From Actinomadura rifamycini DSM 43936 (lineage in GTDB: Bacteria > Actinomycetota > Actinomycetes > Streptosporangiales > Streptosporangiaceae): DNA of 64,000 nucleotides. Shown one piece after another: positions 23,720-31,893 of this stretch. Made by a program: the position numbers and the translations under genes. The stretch is taken from contig NZ_AULB01000024.1 in NCBI RefSeq assembly GCF_000425065.1, forward strand, positions 1 to 64,000, in the 5' to 3' direction. The notes beneath the pieces were generated by a model. The model made no database searches, had not been told where the DNA came from, and saw nothing but the letters and a program-made list of their open reading frames with translations. How positions within the stretch are numbered: position 1 is the stretch's first letter; the number at the start of each line of letters is the position of its first letter.

Positions 23720-24639
23720 CCGGACGCGGCCGGGCCGGCCGCGGCGGCCGCGGCGTCCCGCAGGTCCCGCAGGAACGCCGCCGCCGGCGGGGACCTGCGG
23801 GCGTGCCGGCCCACCGCCGCGTACACGGTGCGGCGCGGCGGCTCCGGCGCGACCGCCCGCAGGACGACGCCCTCCCGCGCCGCGCCGGGGGCGGCCAGGG
23901 ACGGGACGAACGTGACGCCGAAGCCCGCGGCGACGAGGCCGAGCTTCGAGATCCACTCGGCGGCCCGCAGCGGCGTGCGCGGGGTGAAGCCGGCGGCCTC
24001 GCAGCGGGCGTGCAGGGCGGCGACGGCCGCGGGGTCGTCGGCGACGATCCACGGGTCGTCCGCGAGGGCGTCGAGGGGCACGCGCCGCCGCGCCGCGAGC
24101 GGATGGTCGTGCGGGAGGGCGACGAGCAGTTCGTCGTCGAGGAGCCGGACCGGGTCCCCGGCGGGGGCGGGGACCTTGTGCGTGCTGACGACGGCGATGT
24201 CGAGGTCGCCCGCGTCGAGCATCGGCGCCAGCCGCTCGGTCAGGTCCTCGCGCAGGACGACCCGCACGCCGGGGTGCCGCGCCCGGAGGCGGGCCAGGGC
24301 GTCCGGGACGAGCGCCACGTTCGCGGTCGGGAACGCGCCGATCCGGAGGGTCCCGGCGTCGAGGCGGCGCAGCCCGTCGAGGGCGCGGGCCGTGTCGGCG
24401 AGCCGGTCGAGGAGGGCGCGGGCGTGCGGCAGGAGGTGCTCGGCGGCGGGGGTCGGGCGGACGCCGCGGGCGCCGCGCGCGAACAGTTCGACGCCGCAGA
24501 GGTCCTCCAGGGCGGCGATCTGCCGGGACACGGCCGACTGGGTGTAGCCGCCGGCGGACGCGGCGGCGGTGAAGGAGCCGAGGTCGGCGACGGCGACGAA
24601 CGTGCGGAGCAGCACGGGGTCGAGGGCTTCGGGGCGCAT
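23716..24639 (-). CDS. LysR-family transcriptional regulator
   Basis: This 307-residue protein has the N-terminal LysR winged helix: LLRTFVAVADLGSFTAAASAGGYTQSAVSRQIAALE, followed by VELFARGARGVRPTPAAE. The periplasmic-binding-like effector domain spans about 90-295, with LRIGAFPTANVALVPDAL and LDIAVVSTHK. ATG 24637-24639 is chosen since the family starts a few residues before LLRTFV. It is divergent from the SAM hydrolase-family gene (148 bases between), so that gene and the ABC transporter are likely targets. Confidence 0.94.
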   Translation of the reverse strand: MRPEALDPVLLRTFVAVADLGSFTAAASAGGYTQSAVSRQIAALEDLCGVELFARGARGVRPTPAAEHLLPHARALLDRLADTARALDGLRRLDAGTLRIGAFPTANVALVPDALARLRARHPGVRVVLREDLTERLAPMLDAGDLDIAVVSTHKVPAPAGDPVRLLDDELLVALPHDHPLAARRRVPLDALADDPWIVADDPAAVAALHARCEAAGFTPRTPLRAAEWISKLGLVAAGFGVTFVPSLAAPGAAREGVVLRAVAPEPPRRTVYAAVGRHARRSPPAAAFLRDLRDAAAAAAGPAASG

Positions 24640-24786
24640 CACCCGCGAGGATACGGGCGGGGCGGGCGGCCGGCGCGGGACGCCGGGCCGGACGGCCCCC
24701 GGGGTGCGCGGCGTGCCGAGCGTGATCACCGGTTGGTACCCTTTTGCACCTCACCCTCCGTCATCACCGCAGGTCCCGAGGTGTCC

Positions 24787-25614
24787 ATGCCCGATCGTCC
24801 GTTCATCAGCCTGGCGACCGATTTCGGCGCCGCCTACACCGCCGTCTGCGCGGGCGTGATGTACGGCATCGTCCCGGACGCGAACGTGCTGGTGCTCAGC
24901 GACGAGATCACGCCGTTCGACGTGCGGGAGGGCGCGATGCTGCTGCGGCAGGCGCTGCCGTACCTGCCGCGGGGCGTGCACGTCGGGATCGTCGATCCGG
25001 GCGTCGGGACGTCGCGGCGGCCGGTCGCGCTCCGCACCGGACGCGGGGACGTGCTGGTCGGCCCGGACAACGGGCTGCTGCTCCCGGCGGCCGAGGCGCT
25101 CGGCGGCGCCGCCGCGGCGCACGCGCTGGAGGACCCCGCCTACCGGCTGCCCGACGTGTCGGCGTCGTTCCACGGGCGCGACGTCTTCTCCCCCGCCGCC
25201 GCGCACGCCGCCGCGGGCGTCCCCGTCGACGCGTTCGGCCCGGCCGTGGAGCCGCTGCCCCTCGACGTCCCGGCGCCGGTCGCCGCCGCCGGGGAGCTGA
25301 CCGTCCCGGTCCTGTACACGGACCGGTTCGGCAGCCTCGTGCTCGGCGCGCGGCCGGACGACCTCGCCGCCGCGCTCGGCGCGCCGGAGCCCGGCACCCC
25401 GCTGGACGTCGCCTGGACGGGACCGGACGGCGCCGAGCGCACCGCGCGCGTCCCCTTCGCCGAGACCTTCGGCGGCGTGCCGCCCGGCGGCGCGCTGCTG
25501 TGGACCGACTCGTCCGGCTGGCTCGGCCTGGCCGTCAACCGCGGGTCGGCGACCGAGGTCCTCGGGCTCGCCGGCGTGACCTCGATCGTCCTGCGCGCCG
25601 TCCCGGCCGCCTGA
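24787..25614 (+). CDS. SAM hydroxide adenosyltransferase / SAM-dependent halogenase family protein (DUF62)
   Basis: This 275-residue protein has the family's hallmarks: LATDFGAAYTAVCAGVM with the ribose-binding Asp, then FDVREGAMLLRQAL, GIVDPGVGTSRRPVAL, LVGPDNGLLLPA, and FHGRDVFSPAAAHAA with the His-Gly-Arg-Asp set. Members lacking the halogenase insertion hydrolyse SAM to adenosine and methionine; I see no fluorinase/chlorinase-type loop, so hydrolysis is the likelier activity. ATG 24787 is preferred, with GAGG six bases ahead. It lies 60 bases before an amino-acid ABC transporter, and the shared LysR suggests a joint pathway. Confidence 0.88.
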   Translation: MPDRPFISLATDFGAAYTAVCAGVMYGIVPDANVLVLSDEITPFDVREGAMLLRQALPYLPRGVHVGIVDPGVGTSRRPVALRTGRGDVLVGPDNGLLLPAAEALGGAAAAHALEDPAYRLPDVSASFHGRDVFSPAAAHAAAGVPVDAFGPAVEPLPLDVPAPVAAAGELTVPVLYTDRFGSLVLGARPDDLAAALGAPEPGTPLDVAWTGPDGAERTARVPFAETFGGVPPGGALLWTDSSGWLGLAVNRGSATEVLGLAGVTSIVLRAVPAA

Positions 25615-25616
25615 CC

Positions 25617-25664
25617 ACCACCGAACACCTCCACCACCGAACACCTCCACCACCGAGCACCCCT
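25617..25664. repeat. Three tandem 16-bp units between the SAM hydrolase-family gene and the ABC transporter
   Basis: ACCACCGAACACCTCC occurs twice exactly and a third time with three changes, filling the gap up to the ribosome site of the binding-protein gene. Confidence 0.85.
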
Positions 25665-25674
25665 TGGAGCCCCC

Positions 25675-26529
25675 GTGTCCCGCCGCCGCCTGCCCCTGCT
25701 GACGGGCCTCGCCGCCGTCGTCCTCGCCGGCACCGCCTGCGCCCCCGAGGAGGCCTCGACCGCCGAAGCGCCCGCGTCCTGCGCCAAGGAGGACCTGAAC
25801 CTCACGACCCCCGGCAAGCTCACGGTCGCGACCGACAAGCCCGCGTTCGAGCCGTGGTTCGCGGGCGACGACCCGTCGAACGGCGAGGGCTTCGAGAGCG
25901 CCGTGGCGTACGCGGTCGCGGGCGAGCTCGGGTTCGGGAAGGACGAGGTGGCCTGGACGGTCCAGCCGTTCGACTCGGCGTACGCGCCCGGCCCGAAGAA
26001 GTTCGACTTCGACATCAACCAGATCTCGGTCACCCCGGAGCGGGCGAAGGCCGTGACGTTCAGCGACGGCTACTACACCGTCCGGCAGGCCGCGGTGACG
26101 ATGGACGGCTCGAAGTACGCGGGCGCCACGACGCTGGCCGAGCTGAAGGACGCCCGGATCGCGGTGCAGGTCGGGACGACCTCGCTGCGGGCCGTCAAGG
26201 AGCAGATCGAGCCCGGCGACGAGCCGAAGGTGTTCAACACGCAGATCGACGCGGTGAACGCGCTGAAGAACGAGCAGGTGGACCTGCTGGTCGTCGACCT
26301 GCCGACCGCGTTCTACGTCACCGCCGCGCAGATCGACGGCTCGAAGATCGTCGGGCAGCTGCCGCACCGCGCGGGCGACACCGAGCACTTCGGGCTGCTG
26401 CTGGAACGCGGCAATCCCCTGGTGACCTGCCTCAACGAGGCCGTCGGCGCACTGAAGTCGTCCGGTGAGCTGCAGAAGCTCGAGGACAAGTGGCTGGCGG
26501 ACGAGGCCGACGCGCCGCTGCTGAAGTGA
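25675..26529 (+). CDS. Amino-acid ABC transporter substrate-binding lipoprotein
   Basis: This 284-residue protein has a signal with lipobox LAGTAC (Cys about 22) and a family 3 solute-binding domain: GKLTVATDKPAFEPWF, GFESAVAYAVAGELGF, FDFDINQISVTPERAKAV, and TLAELKDARIAVQVGTTS. It would bind a polar amino acid or related compound outside the membrane. The start GTG 25675 has TTGGAG upstream. It ends in a GTGA overlap with the permease. The ligand is not predictable from the sequence alone. Confidence 0.93.
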   Translation: MSRRRLPLLTGLAAVVLAGTACAPEEASTAEAPASCAKEDLNLTTPGKLTVATDKPAFEPWFAGDDPSNGEGFESAVAYAVAGELGFGKDEVAWTVQPFDSAYAPGPKKFDFDINQISVTPERAKAVTFSDGYYTVRQAAVTMDGSKYAGATTLAELKDARIAVQVGTTSLRAVKEQIEPGDEPKVFNTQIDAVNALKNEQVDLLVVDLPTAFYVTAAQIDGSKIVGQLPHRAGDTEHFGLLLERGNPLVTCLNEAVGALKSSGELQKLEDKWLADEADAPLLK

Positions 26530-27410
26530 AGGCGCCGGCGGAGGGCGGCGCGCCGGACGGCGCCGCCTGGGTGAAGAGCGAGCGGCAGCGGGAGCGCGAG
26601 CGGCGGCGGCGCCGCGCGGGCGTCCGGTCGGCGTCGCTGGCGACCGTGTCGAGCCTGCTGTTCGTCGCGGTCGTCGCGGGGGTCGTGGTGTCGTCGCCGG
26701 GCTGGCCCCGGGTGCACGAGACGTTCTTCGACTGGAGCGAGTTCGTCGATGCGCTGCCGGACGTCCTGCGCGGCTTCTGGCTGAACGTCCAGATCTTCCT
26801 GATCGCCGAGCCGATCATCCTGCTGCTGGGCCTGCTGGTGGCGCTGGCGCGGGGGCTGCGCAACCCGCTGTTCTTCCCGCTGCGGGCGCTGGCGACCGCG
26901 TACACGGACGTCTTCCGAGGCATCCCGACGATCCTGCTGGTGTACCTCGTGGGGTTCGGGCTCCCGGCGCTGCAACTGCAGGGCGTGCCGGACAGCCCGG
27001 CGGTGCTGGGCGGGCTCGCGCTCGTCCTGTCGTACGGCGCGTACGTCGCGGAGGTGTTCCGGGCGGGGATCGACTCGGTCCATCCGAGCCAGCGCGCGGC
27101 GGCCCGGTCGCTGGGGCTGAGCCAGCCGCAGGCGCTGCGGTTCGTGGTGCTGCCGCAGGCGGTGCGCCGGGTCGTGCCGCCGCTGCTGAACGACTTCGCG
27201 TCGCTGCAGAAGGACACGGCGCTGATCGCGGTGCTCGGCCCGCTGGAGGCGCTGCGGCAGGCGCAGATCCACTCGGCGGAGACGTTCAACTACACGCCCT
27301 ACCTGGCCGCCGCGGTGCTGTTCGTCGCGCTGACGGTGCCGCTGGCCCGGTTCACCGACCATCTCGCGGCGCGCGCGGAGCGCCGCCGCGCCCCCGGAGG
27401 CGGCTCATGA
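26526..27410 (+). CDS. Amino-acid ABC transporter permease
   Basis: This 294-residue protein starts at GTG 26526, overlapping the binding-protein stop by four bases. After a basic N-terminal tail (about 45 residues, ERQRERERRRRR) it has five to six membrane helices of the His/Glu/Gln/Arg permease type, with VFRGIPTILLVYLVGFGLP and the EAA loop AAARSLGLSQPQALRFVVLPQAVRRVVPPLLND that contacts the ATPase. Only one permease gene is present, so it probably homodimerises. Confidence 0.94.
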   Translation: MKAPAEGGAPDGAAWVKSERQRERERRRRRAGVRSASLATVSSLLFVAVVAGVVVSSPGWPRVHETFFDWSEFVDALPDVLRGFWLNVQIFLIAEPIILLLGLLVALARGLRNPLFFPLRALATAYTDVFRGIPTILLVYLVGFGLPALQLQGVPDSPAVLGGLALVLSYGAYVAEVFRAGIDSVHPSQRAAARSLGLSQPQALRFVVLPQAVRRVVPPLLNDFASLQKDTALIAVLGPLEALRQAQIHSAETFNYTPYLAAAVLFVALTVPLARFTDHLAARAERRRAPGGGS

Positions 27411-28156
27411 GCGGACCCCTGCTGCGCGTCGAGGGCGTCTGGAAGACCTACCGGTCGCATCCGGTGCTGCGCGGCGTCGACCTGGACGTCGCGCGGCACG
27501 AGGTGGTGTGCCTGATCGGCGCGTCCGGGTCGGGCAAGTCGACGCTGCTGCGCTGCGTGAACGTGCTGGAGGCGGTCGACGACGGGGCGATCTTCCTGGA
27601 GGACGAGGAGATCACCGACCCGGACGCCGATCCCGACGACGTCCGCAAGCGCATCGGGATGGTGTTCCAGTCGTACAACCTGTTCCCGCACATGTCGGTG
27701 CTCGACAACATCACGCTGGCGCCCGTCCGGGTGCACCGGCGGAAGCGGCGGGAGGCCGAGGAGCAGGCGCGGGAGCTGCTGGAGCGGTTCGGCCTGGCCG
27801 ACAAGGCCGGCGAGTACCCCGACCGGCTGTCGGGCGGGCAGCAGCAGCGGGTGGCGATCATCCGGGCGATGGCGGGCCGGCCGAGCCTGCTGCTGCTCGA
27901 CGAGGTGACGTCGGCGCTGGACCCGGAGCTGGTCACCGAGGTGATGGGCATCATCCGGGAGCTGAAGGAGTCGGGGATGACGATGATCCTGGCGACCCAC
28001 GAGATGGGGTTCGCCCGGGACATCGCGGACACGGTGTGCTTCCTGCACGACGGCGTCCTGCTGGAGCGCGGCACGGCCGAGCAGATCTTCTCCGAGCCGG
28101 CCGAGCCGCGGACCCGCGAGTTCCTGAGCCGGGTCCTGGAGTCCCGGCGGCTGTAG
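27407..28156 (+). CDS. Amino-acid ABC transporter ATP-binding protein
   Basis: This 249-residue ATPase overlaps the permease by ATGA at 27407-27410. It has Walker A GASGSGKST, Q loop MVFQSYNLFPHMSV, signature LSGGQQQR, Walker B LLLLDEVTSALDPE and the switch His in THEMGF. The MSVLDNITLAPV and C-terminal EQIFSEPAEPRTREFLSRV are typical of GlnQ/HisP-type polar amino-acid importers. The last of a three-gene import operon. Confidence 0.97.
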   Translation: MSGPLLRVEGVWKTYRSHPVLRGVDLDVARHEVVCLIGASGSGKSTLLRCVNVLEAVDDGAIFLEDEEITDPDADPDDVRKRIGMVFQSYNLFPHMSVLDNITLAPVRVHRRKRREAEEQARELLERFGLADKAGEYPDRLSGGQQQRVAIIRAMAGRPSLLLLDEVTSALDPELVTEVMGIIRELKESGMTMILATHEMGFARDIADTVCFLHDGVLLERGTAEQIFSEPAEPRTREFLSRVLESRRL

Positions 28157-28177
28157 GGCGCCGGGATACTGGGCGGC

Positions 28178-28594
28178 ATGTCTGATTCCATCGCCGAGCT
28201 GGACGTCGTCGCGTGGGTGCGGATCGTGGACGGGCGGCTGCTCGCCGTCCGGTCCCGCGGCCGCGACCTGCTGTACCTGCCGGGCGGCAAGCGGGAGCCC
28301 GGCGAGAGCGACTGGTCGGCGCTGGCGCGGGAGGTGCGCGAGGAGCTGGGGCTGGAGCTGGAGCGGGCGTCGCTGCGCGAGCTGGGCGTGGTGCGGGCCC
28401 CCGCGCACGACCAGCCGGCGTTCGCGCGGGTCCGGATGGCGTGCTTCACGGCGGACGGGCGGGGCGACATGGCCGCGTCCGGCGAGGTGGACGAGTTCCG
28501 GTTCGTCGGACCGGACGAGCGGGGGCTGCTCGCCCCCGCCGCGCGGGCGGCCCTCGACCTCGCCGCGGAGCACGGGCTGCTCGCCCGCGGGTGA
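28178..28594 (+). CDS. NUDIX hydrolase
   Basis: This 138-residue protein carries a complete Nudix box, GGKREPGESDWSALAREVREELGLEL, with the G-x5-E-x7-REUxEExGU spacing intact, so metal binding and pyrophosphohydrolysis are expected. The start of the domain reads ELDVVAWVRIVDGRLLAVRSRGRDLLYLPGGK. Likely substrates are nucleoside diphosphates linked to another group, but the family is broad. It follows the ABC ATPase by 21 bases. Confidence 0.93.
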   Translation: MSDSIAELDVVAWVRIVDGRLLAVRSRGRDLLYLPGGKREPGESDWSALAREVREELGLELERASLRELGVVRAPAHDQPAFARVRMACFTADGRGDMAASGEVDEFRFVGPDERGLLAPAARAALDLAAEHGLLARG

Positions 28595-28623
28595 GCCGCG
28601 ACCGCGCCGCGGTGCCGGGCACC

Positions 28624-28671
28624 GGCCGGACGGCCGGACGGCCGGACGGCCGGACGGCCGGACGGCCGGGC
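28624..28671. repeat. 8-bp tandem repeat, six units
   Basis: GGCCGGAC repeats five times exactly and a sixth time with one change, in the gap after the NUDIX gene. Each unit is self-complementary in part (GGCC), so the tract could form hairpins. Confidence 0.9.
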
Positions 28672-28718
28672 GCCGTGCTCCACGACGCGGCCCCGCGCGT
28701 CCCGGATCGTCCCGCCGG

Positions 28719-29657
28719 TCAGGACGTCCTGGCCGGCCGGTTCGCCAGCAGCACGCCCGCGCCGCCGAGCACCAGCCCGGCGACGGCCAGCGGGTGCAGG
28801 GACTGGCCGATGAGCAGCCACGCCATGACGGCGGTGACCGACGGCGTGAGGAAGAACAGGGTGCTGACGCGGCTCGCGGAGAACCGCTGCAGCATCGTGT
28901 TGAGCAGCAGGAACGCGGCGATGGCGTTGACCAGGACCATCCAGGCGACCGAGCCGCCGAACTTCGTCCAGTCCGAGACGTGCGGGGTCTCGAGCAGCAG
29001 GCTGAGCACGCCGACGACCGGGGCGGCGGCGAGCAGCTGCGCGGCGGTGCCGGAGCGGACGTCCATGTCGGGGACGAACCGCTTCTGGTAGAGGGTCCCG
29101 GCGCTGAGGCCGAGGAGGCCGACCAGGCACAGCAGCACGCCCCCGGCCGACAGGCTGAGCCGGTCGGCGACGGCGAGGGTGACGCCGGCGGCGCCGAGCG
29201 CGAAGCCGAGCCACTGGCGGACGGTGACGGTCTCGCCGAGGAACCGGGCGGCGAACGCGACCACGACGGGGTTGAGGCCCTGCACGAGGGACACGACCGC
29301 CGCGGGGAAGCCGAGGTCGAGCGCGGTGTAGAAGCTGCCGAACTGGACGGCCTGGATGAGCAGGCCCGTGACGGCGATGTGCGCGAGGGCCCGGCCGCGC
29401 GGCCACGGCGCGCGGACGGCCAGCGCGTACGCGGCGAGCAGCAGCCCGGCGAGGCCGAACCGGGCGAACATCAGCAGCAGCGGCGGCGCCGACTCCACGC
29501 CCGGCACGCCCGCGATGAACGCGCTGCTCCACAGCACGACGAACAGGGGCGGCGCGAGCGCCATCGGCCCGGCCCGGCGGGGCGTCGCGGGCGGGTCGGA
29601 CGGCGCGGACGGCACGGGCGTGCGGCCGCGGAGGCGTGTCGGCGGGGCCGACGGCAT
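28719..29657 (-). CDS. DMT superfamily (EamA) transporter
   Basis: This 312-residue protein has ten hydrophobic helices and two EamA repeats, one from LFVVLWSSAFIAGVP through LLLAAYAL and a second from LCLVGLLGLSAGTLYQKRFVP on. Diagnostic pieces are GLNPVVVAFAARFLGETVTVRQWLGFALGAAGV and FFLTPSVTAVMAWLLIGQSLHPLAVAGLVLGGAGV. Such proteins export small metabolites or amino acids. It is the gene upstream-most neighbour of the glycerol operon's end, on the same strand, and probably separate. Confidence 0.93.
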   Translation of the reverse strand: MPSAPPTRLRGRTPVPSAPSDPPATPRRAGPMALAPPLFVVLWSSAFIAGVPGVESAPPLLLMFARFGLAGLLLAAYALAVRAPWPRGRALAHIAVTGLLIQAVQFGSFYTALDLGFPAAVVSLVQGLNPVVVAFAARFLGETVTVRQWLGFALGAAGVTLAVADRLSLSAGGVLLCLVGLLGLSAGTLYQKRFVPDMDVRSGTAAQLLAAAPVVGVLSLLLETPHVSDWTKFGGSVAWMVLVNAIAAFLLLNTMLQRFSASRVSTLFFLTPSVTAVMAWLLIGQSLHPLAVAGLVLGGAGVLLANRPARTS

Positions 29658-29718
29658 GGGCGATCCTTGAGGGTCGTGAGACGGGGGGCGAAGGGGCGGC
29701 CGGCGTCGGCGGGCGGCG

Positions 29719-30333
29719 TCAGCGGGCGGCGGGGAGCGCGGCGCGGCGCAGGTCCCAGAGGTCCTCGTCGGACGTGCACACGCCCGCGGCGCCGTGGCCG
29801 AGCGCGGCGGCGACGTCCGCCGCGCCCTGGACGAACCCGGCCGCCAGGTACGGGACCCCGAGGTCCCGCGCCTGGCGCTCCACGTACGGCAGGACGACCG
29901 CGGGCATGAGCTGCACGAGGTCGGGCTGCGAGCGGGCGATCGACTGGATGCTGCGGTGCAGGTTGGAACGGTCCGTCACGAAGACCTTCTGCATCGCCAG
30001 CAGGCCCAGCGCGCTCGCCCGCTCGACGATCCCGGCGCGGGTGGAGCAGACCGCCACCGCCCCGATGCCCTTGAGGTAGGTGAGCGCGCCCGGGTCGTGG
30101 CCGAGACCGGGAGTCGAGTCGATGTTGACGAACACGATCTTCCCGGCGGACCGGGTCGTCGCCACGGTGGCCTGGAGGTCGACCAGCGGTACCGAGGCGA
30201 GGACCCCCAGCGGGGCCGGCGTCGCGGTGAACCGCTCCGCCATGGCCGTGCCGACGAGGGAGGCCATGACGGGGTACTCCGCCAGCGCGGTCAGCAGGCG
30301 GCGGTCCACCGGACGTTTCGGGCGTGGGCTCAC
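29719..30333 (-). CDS. glpP: Glycerol-3-phosphate-responsive antiterminator GlpP
   Basis: This protein of about 204 residues has the GlpP TIM-barrel pattern: ILASVPLVDLQATV-like (VLASVPLVDL), KIVFVNIDSTPGLGHDP, YLKGIGAVAVCSTRAGIVERA, QKVFVTDRSNLHRSIQSI, QLMPAVVLPYVERQA, and VPYLAAGFVQGAADVAAALGHGAAGVCTSDEDLW. In Bacillus, GlpP with bound glycerol-3-phosphate lets RNA polymerase read through a leader terminator of glp genes. Here it is the last gene of the glp operon, nine bases after the FAD enzyme. GTG 30331 is used; TTG 30337 is also possible. Its predicted target is the leader hairpin at 36697-36745. Confidence 0.88.
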   Translation of the reverse strand: MSPRPKRPVDRRLLTALAEYPVMASLVGTAMAERFTATPAPLGVLASVPLVDLQATVATTRSAGKIVFVNIDSTPGLGHDPGALTYLKGIGAVAVCSTRAGIVERASALGLLAMQKVFVTDRSNLHRSIQSIARSQPDLVQLMPAVVLPYVERQARDLGVPYLAAGFVQGAADVAAALGHGAAGVCTSDEDLWDLRRAALPAAR

Positions 30334-30342
30334 AGCCAAATG

Positions 30343-31893
30343 CTACGCACCCGCACCAAAACGGGACGGGAGGCCCAGCTTGCCCGGGTTCATGATCCCG
30401 GCCGGGTCGAGGGCCTGCTTCACCAGCGCGAGCGTCCCGAAGCCGCTGCCGAGGGCCCGCTCCATGTACGGGGAGCGGAGCAGGCCGATGCCGTGGTGGT
30501 GGCTGATCGCCGCGCCGTGCCGGATGAGGACGTCGTTGGCGGCGTCCCACGCGGCCCGGTACCACTCGCGGCGGCGGGACCGCTCGACGTCGCCGCGCAG
30601 CGAGAAGTAGATGCAGGCGCCGTCGGTGTAGGCGTGGGACTGGTGCGCGGACGCGCGCAGCGTGCCGGGCACGGCCTCGATCGCCTCGACGACCTCGGTG
30701 TAGATCGCCGGCAGGTCCGACCAGGGCGCCGCGATCTCGCAGGTGTCGGCGACGAAGCCGGGGCCCTTGGCGAAGCCGTCGCCGGACTTGCCGACGAGCA
30801 TCCGCTCGTCCAGCCAGCGCTCGAACACCGCGTCGCCGTCCAGCGCGGCGGACGCCGCGGCGCCGCAGACCTCCGCGACGATCGCCATCGTGGCGTCGAC
30901 GAGCGCCGGGTCGCCCTCGTCGGCGATGAGCAGCAGGTTGGTGCCGGGCTCGCCGAAGTGCGTGCCGCTCTCGTGCGCGTCGTACAGGCGCAGGACGGCG
31001 GGGGTGGCGCCGCGCTGCAGGATCTCCCGGCAGGCGTCCAGGCCCGCGGCGAACGTGGCGAACCCGTAGGCGAGGCCCTTGGCGTACTCGGGGAGGCGGT
31101 GGACGCGCAGCCGCAGCCGGGTGATCACGCCGAGGGTGCCCTCGGAGCCGATGAACAGCTGCCGCAGGTCGGGGCCGGTGGCCGCGCGCGGGTAGGTGCC
31201 GTAGGAGGCGGTGGACCCGTCGGGGAGGACGACGTCCAGCCCGACCACCATGTCCTCGATCTTGCCGTAGCGGGTGGAGAGCTGCCCGGCGCCGCGGCAG
31301 GCGGCCCAGCCGCCGACCGTGGAGATGGCGAACGCCGACGGCCAGTGGCCGGTGGTGGCGCCGTGCACCTCCTGCAGCTCCTTCTCGAACAGGTCGCCGA
31401 ACATGCCCGCCTGCACCTCGACGATCATCGACTCGGCGTCGAACGCGACGATGCGGTTCAGCCCGCACACGTCCAGCACGACCCCGCCGTGGACCGGCAG
31501 CGCGGCGCCGAGCACGTTGCTGCGCCCGGCGGAGACGGTCAGCGGGATGCCGTGCGCGCCGCACACGCGGACGACGGCGGCGACCTGGTCCTCGTCGGCG
31601 GCCTCGACGATCACGGCGTCGGGGGTGGCGGGGGCGCCGTCGGTCTCGCCGATGGAGGTCCCCGCCCACCAGTCGCGGGTCCGCCAGACGACCTCGTCCC
31701 GCTCGGCGTGGACGGCGGCCGCGACGGCGCGCAGCTCGGCGACGACGGCGTCCGGGACGCGGACGACCTCGCCCTGCAGGCTCGCCGGCCCGTCCCCGGG
31801 CGGGCAGTCGGCGGCCCAGCGCGGCGGGGTGGGCGCGCCGACGACGTAGTCGCCGCGGTTGAACGGGTGCGTGACGGTCTGCCTGCTGATCAT
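30343..31893 (-). CDS. FAD-binding oxidase resembling alkyldihydroxyacetonephosphate synthase
   Basis: This 516-residue flavoprotein has the PCMH-type FAD domain: AVIVEAADEDQVAAVVRVC, IPLTVSAGRSNVLGAALP, VEVQAGMFGDLFEKEL, and GWAACRGAGQLSTRYGKIEDMVVG, followed by FIGSEGTLGVITRL. The C-terminal domain keeps ISHHHGIGLLRSPYM, the three-histidine motif of AGPS, and ALDPAGIMNPGKL. AGPS makes ether lipid precursors; bacterial homologues may oxidise or rearrange other glycerol- or DHAP-linked substrates. Its ATG overlaps the glpD stop (ATGA). The FAD fold is firm; the AGPS-like activity is inferred. Confidence 0.85.
   Translation of the reverse strand: MISRQTVTHPFNRGDYVVGAPTPPRWAADCPPGDGPASLQGEVVRVPDAVVAELRAVAAAVHAERDEVVWRTRDWWAGTSIGETDGAPATPDAVIVEAADEDQVAAVVRVCGAHGIPLTVSAGRSNVLGAALPVHGGVVLDVCGLNRIVAFDAESMIVEVQAGMFGDLFEKELQEVHGATTGHWPSAFAISTVGGWAACRGAGQLSTRYGKIEDMVVGLDVVLPDGSTASYGTYPRAATGPDLRQLFIGSEGTLGVITRLRLRVHRLPEYAKGLAYGFATFAAGLDACREILQRGATPAVLRLYDAHESGTHFGEPGTNLLLIADEGDPALVDATMAIVAEVCGAAASAALDGDAVFERWLDERMLVGKSGDGFAKGPGFVADTCEIAAPWSDLPAIYTEVVEAIEAVPGTLRASAHQSHAYTDGACIYFSLRGDVERSRRREWYRAAWDAANDVLIRHGAAISHHHGIGLLRSPYMERALGSGFGTLALVKQALDPAGIMNPGKLGLPSRFGAGA

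Noticed and set aside
28624..28671. 8-bp repeats considered as a CRISPR or origin element
   Set aside because: No spacers, no cas genes, no DnaA boxes; a simple microsatellite.
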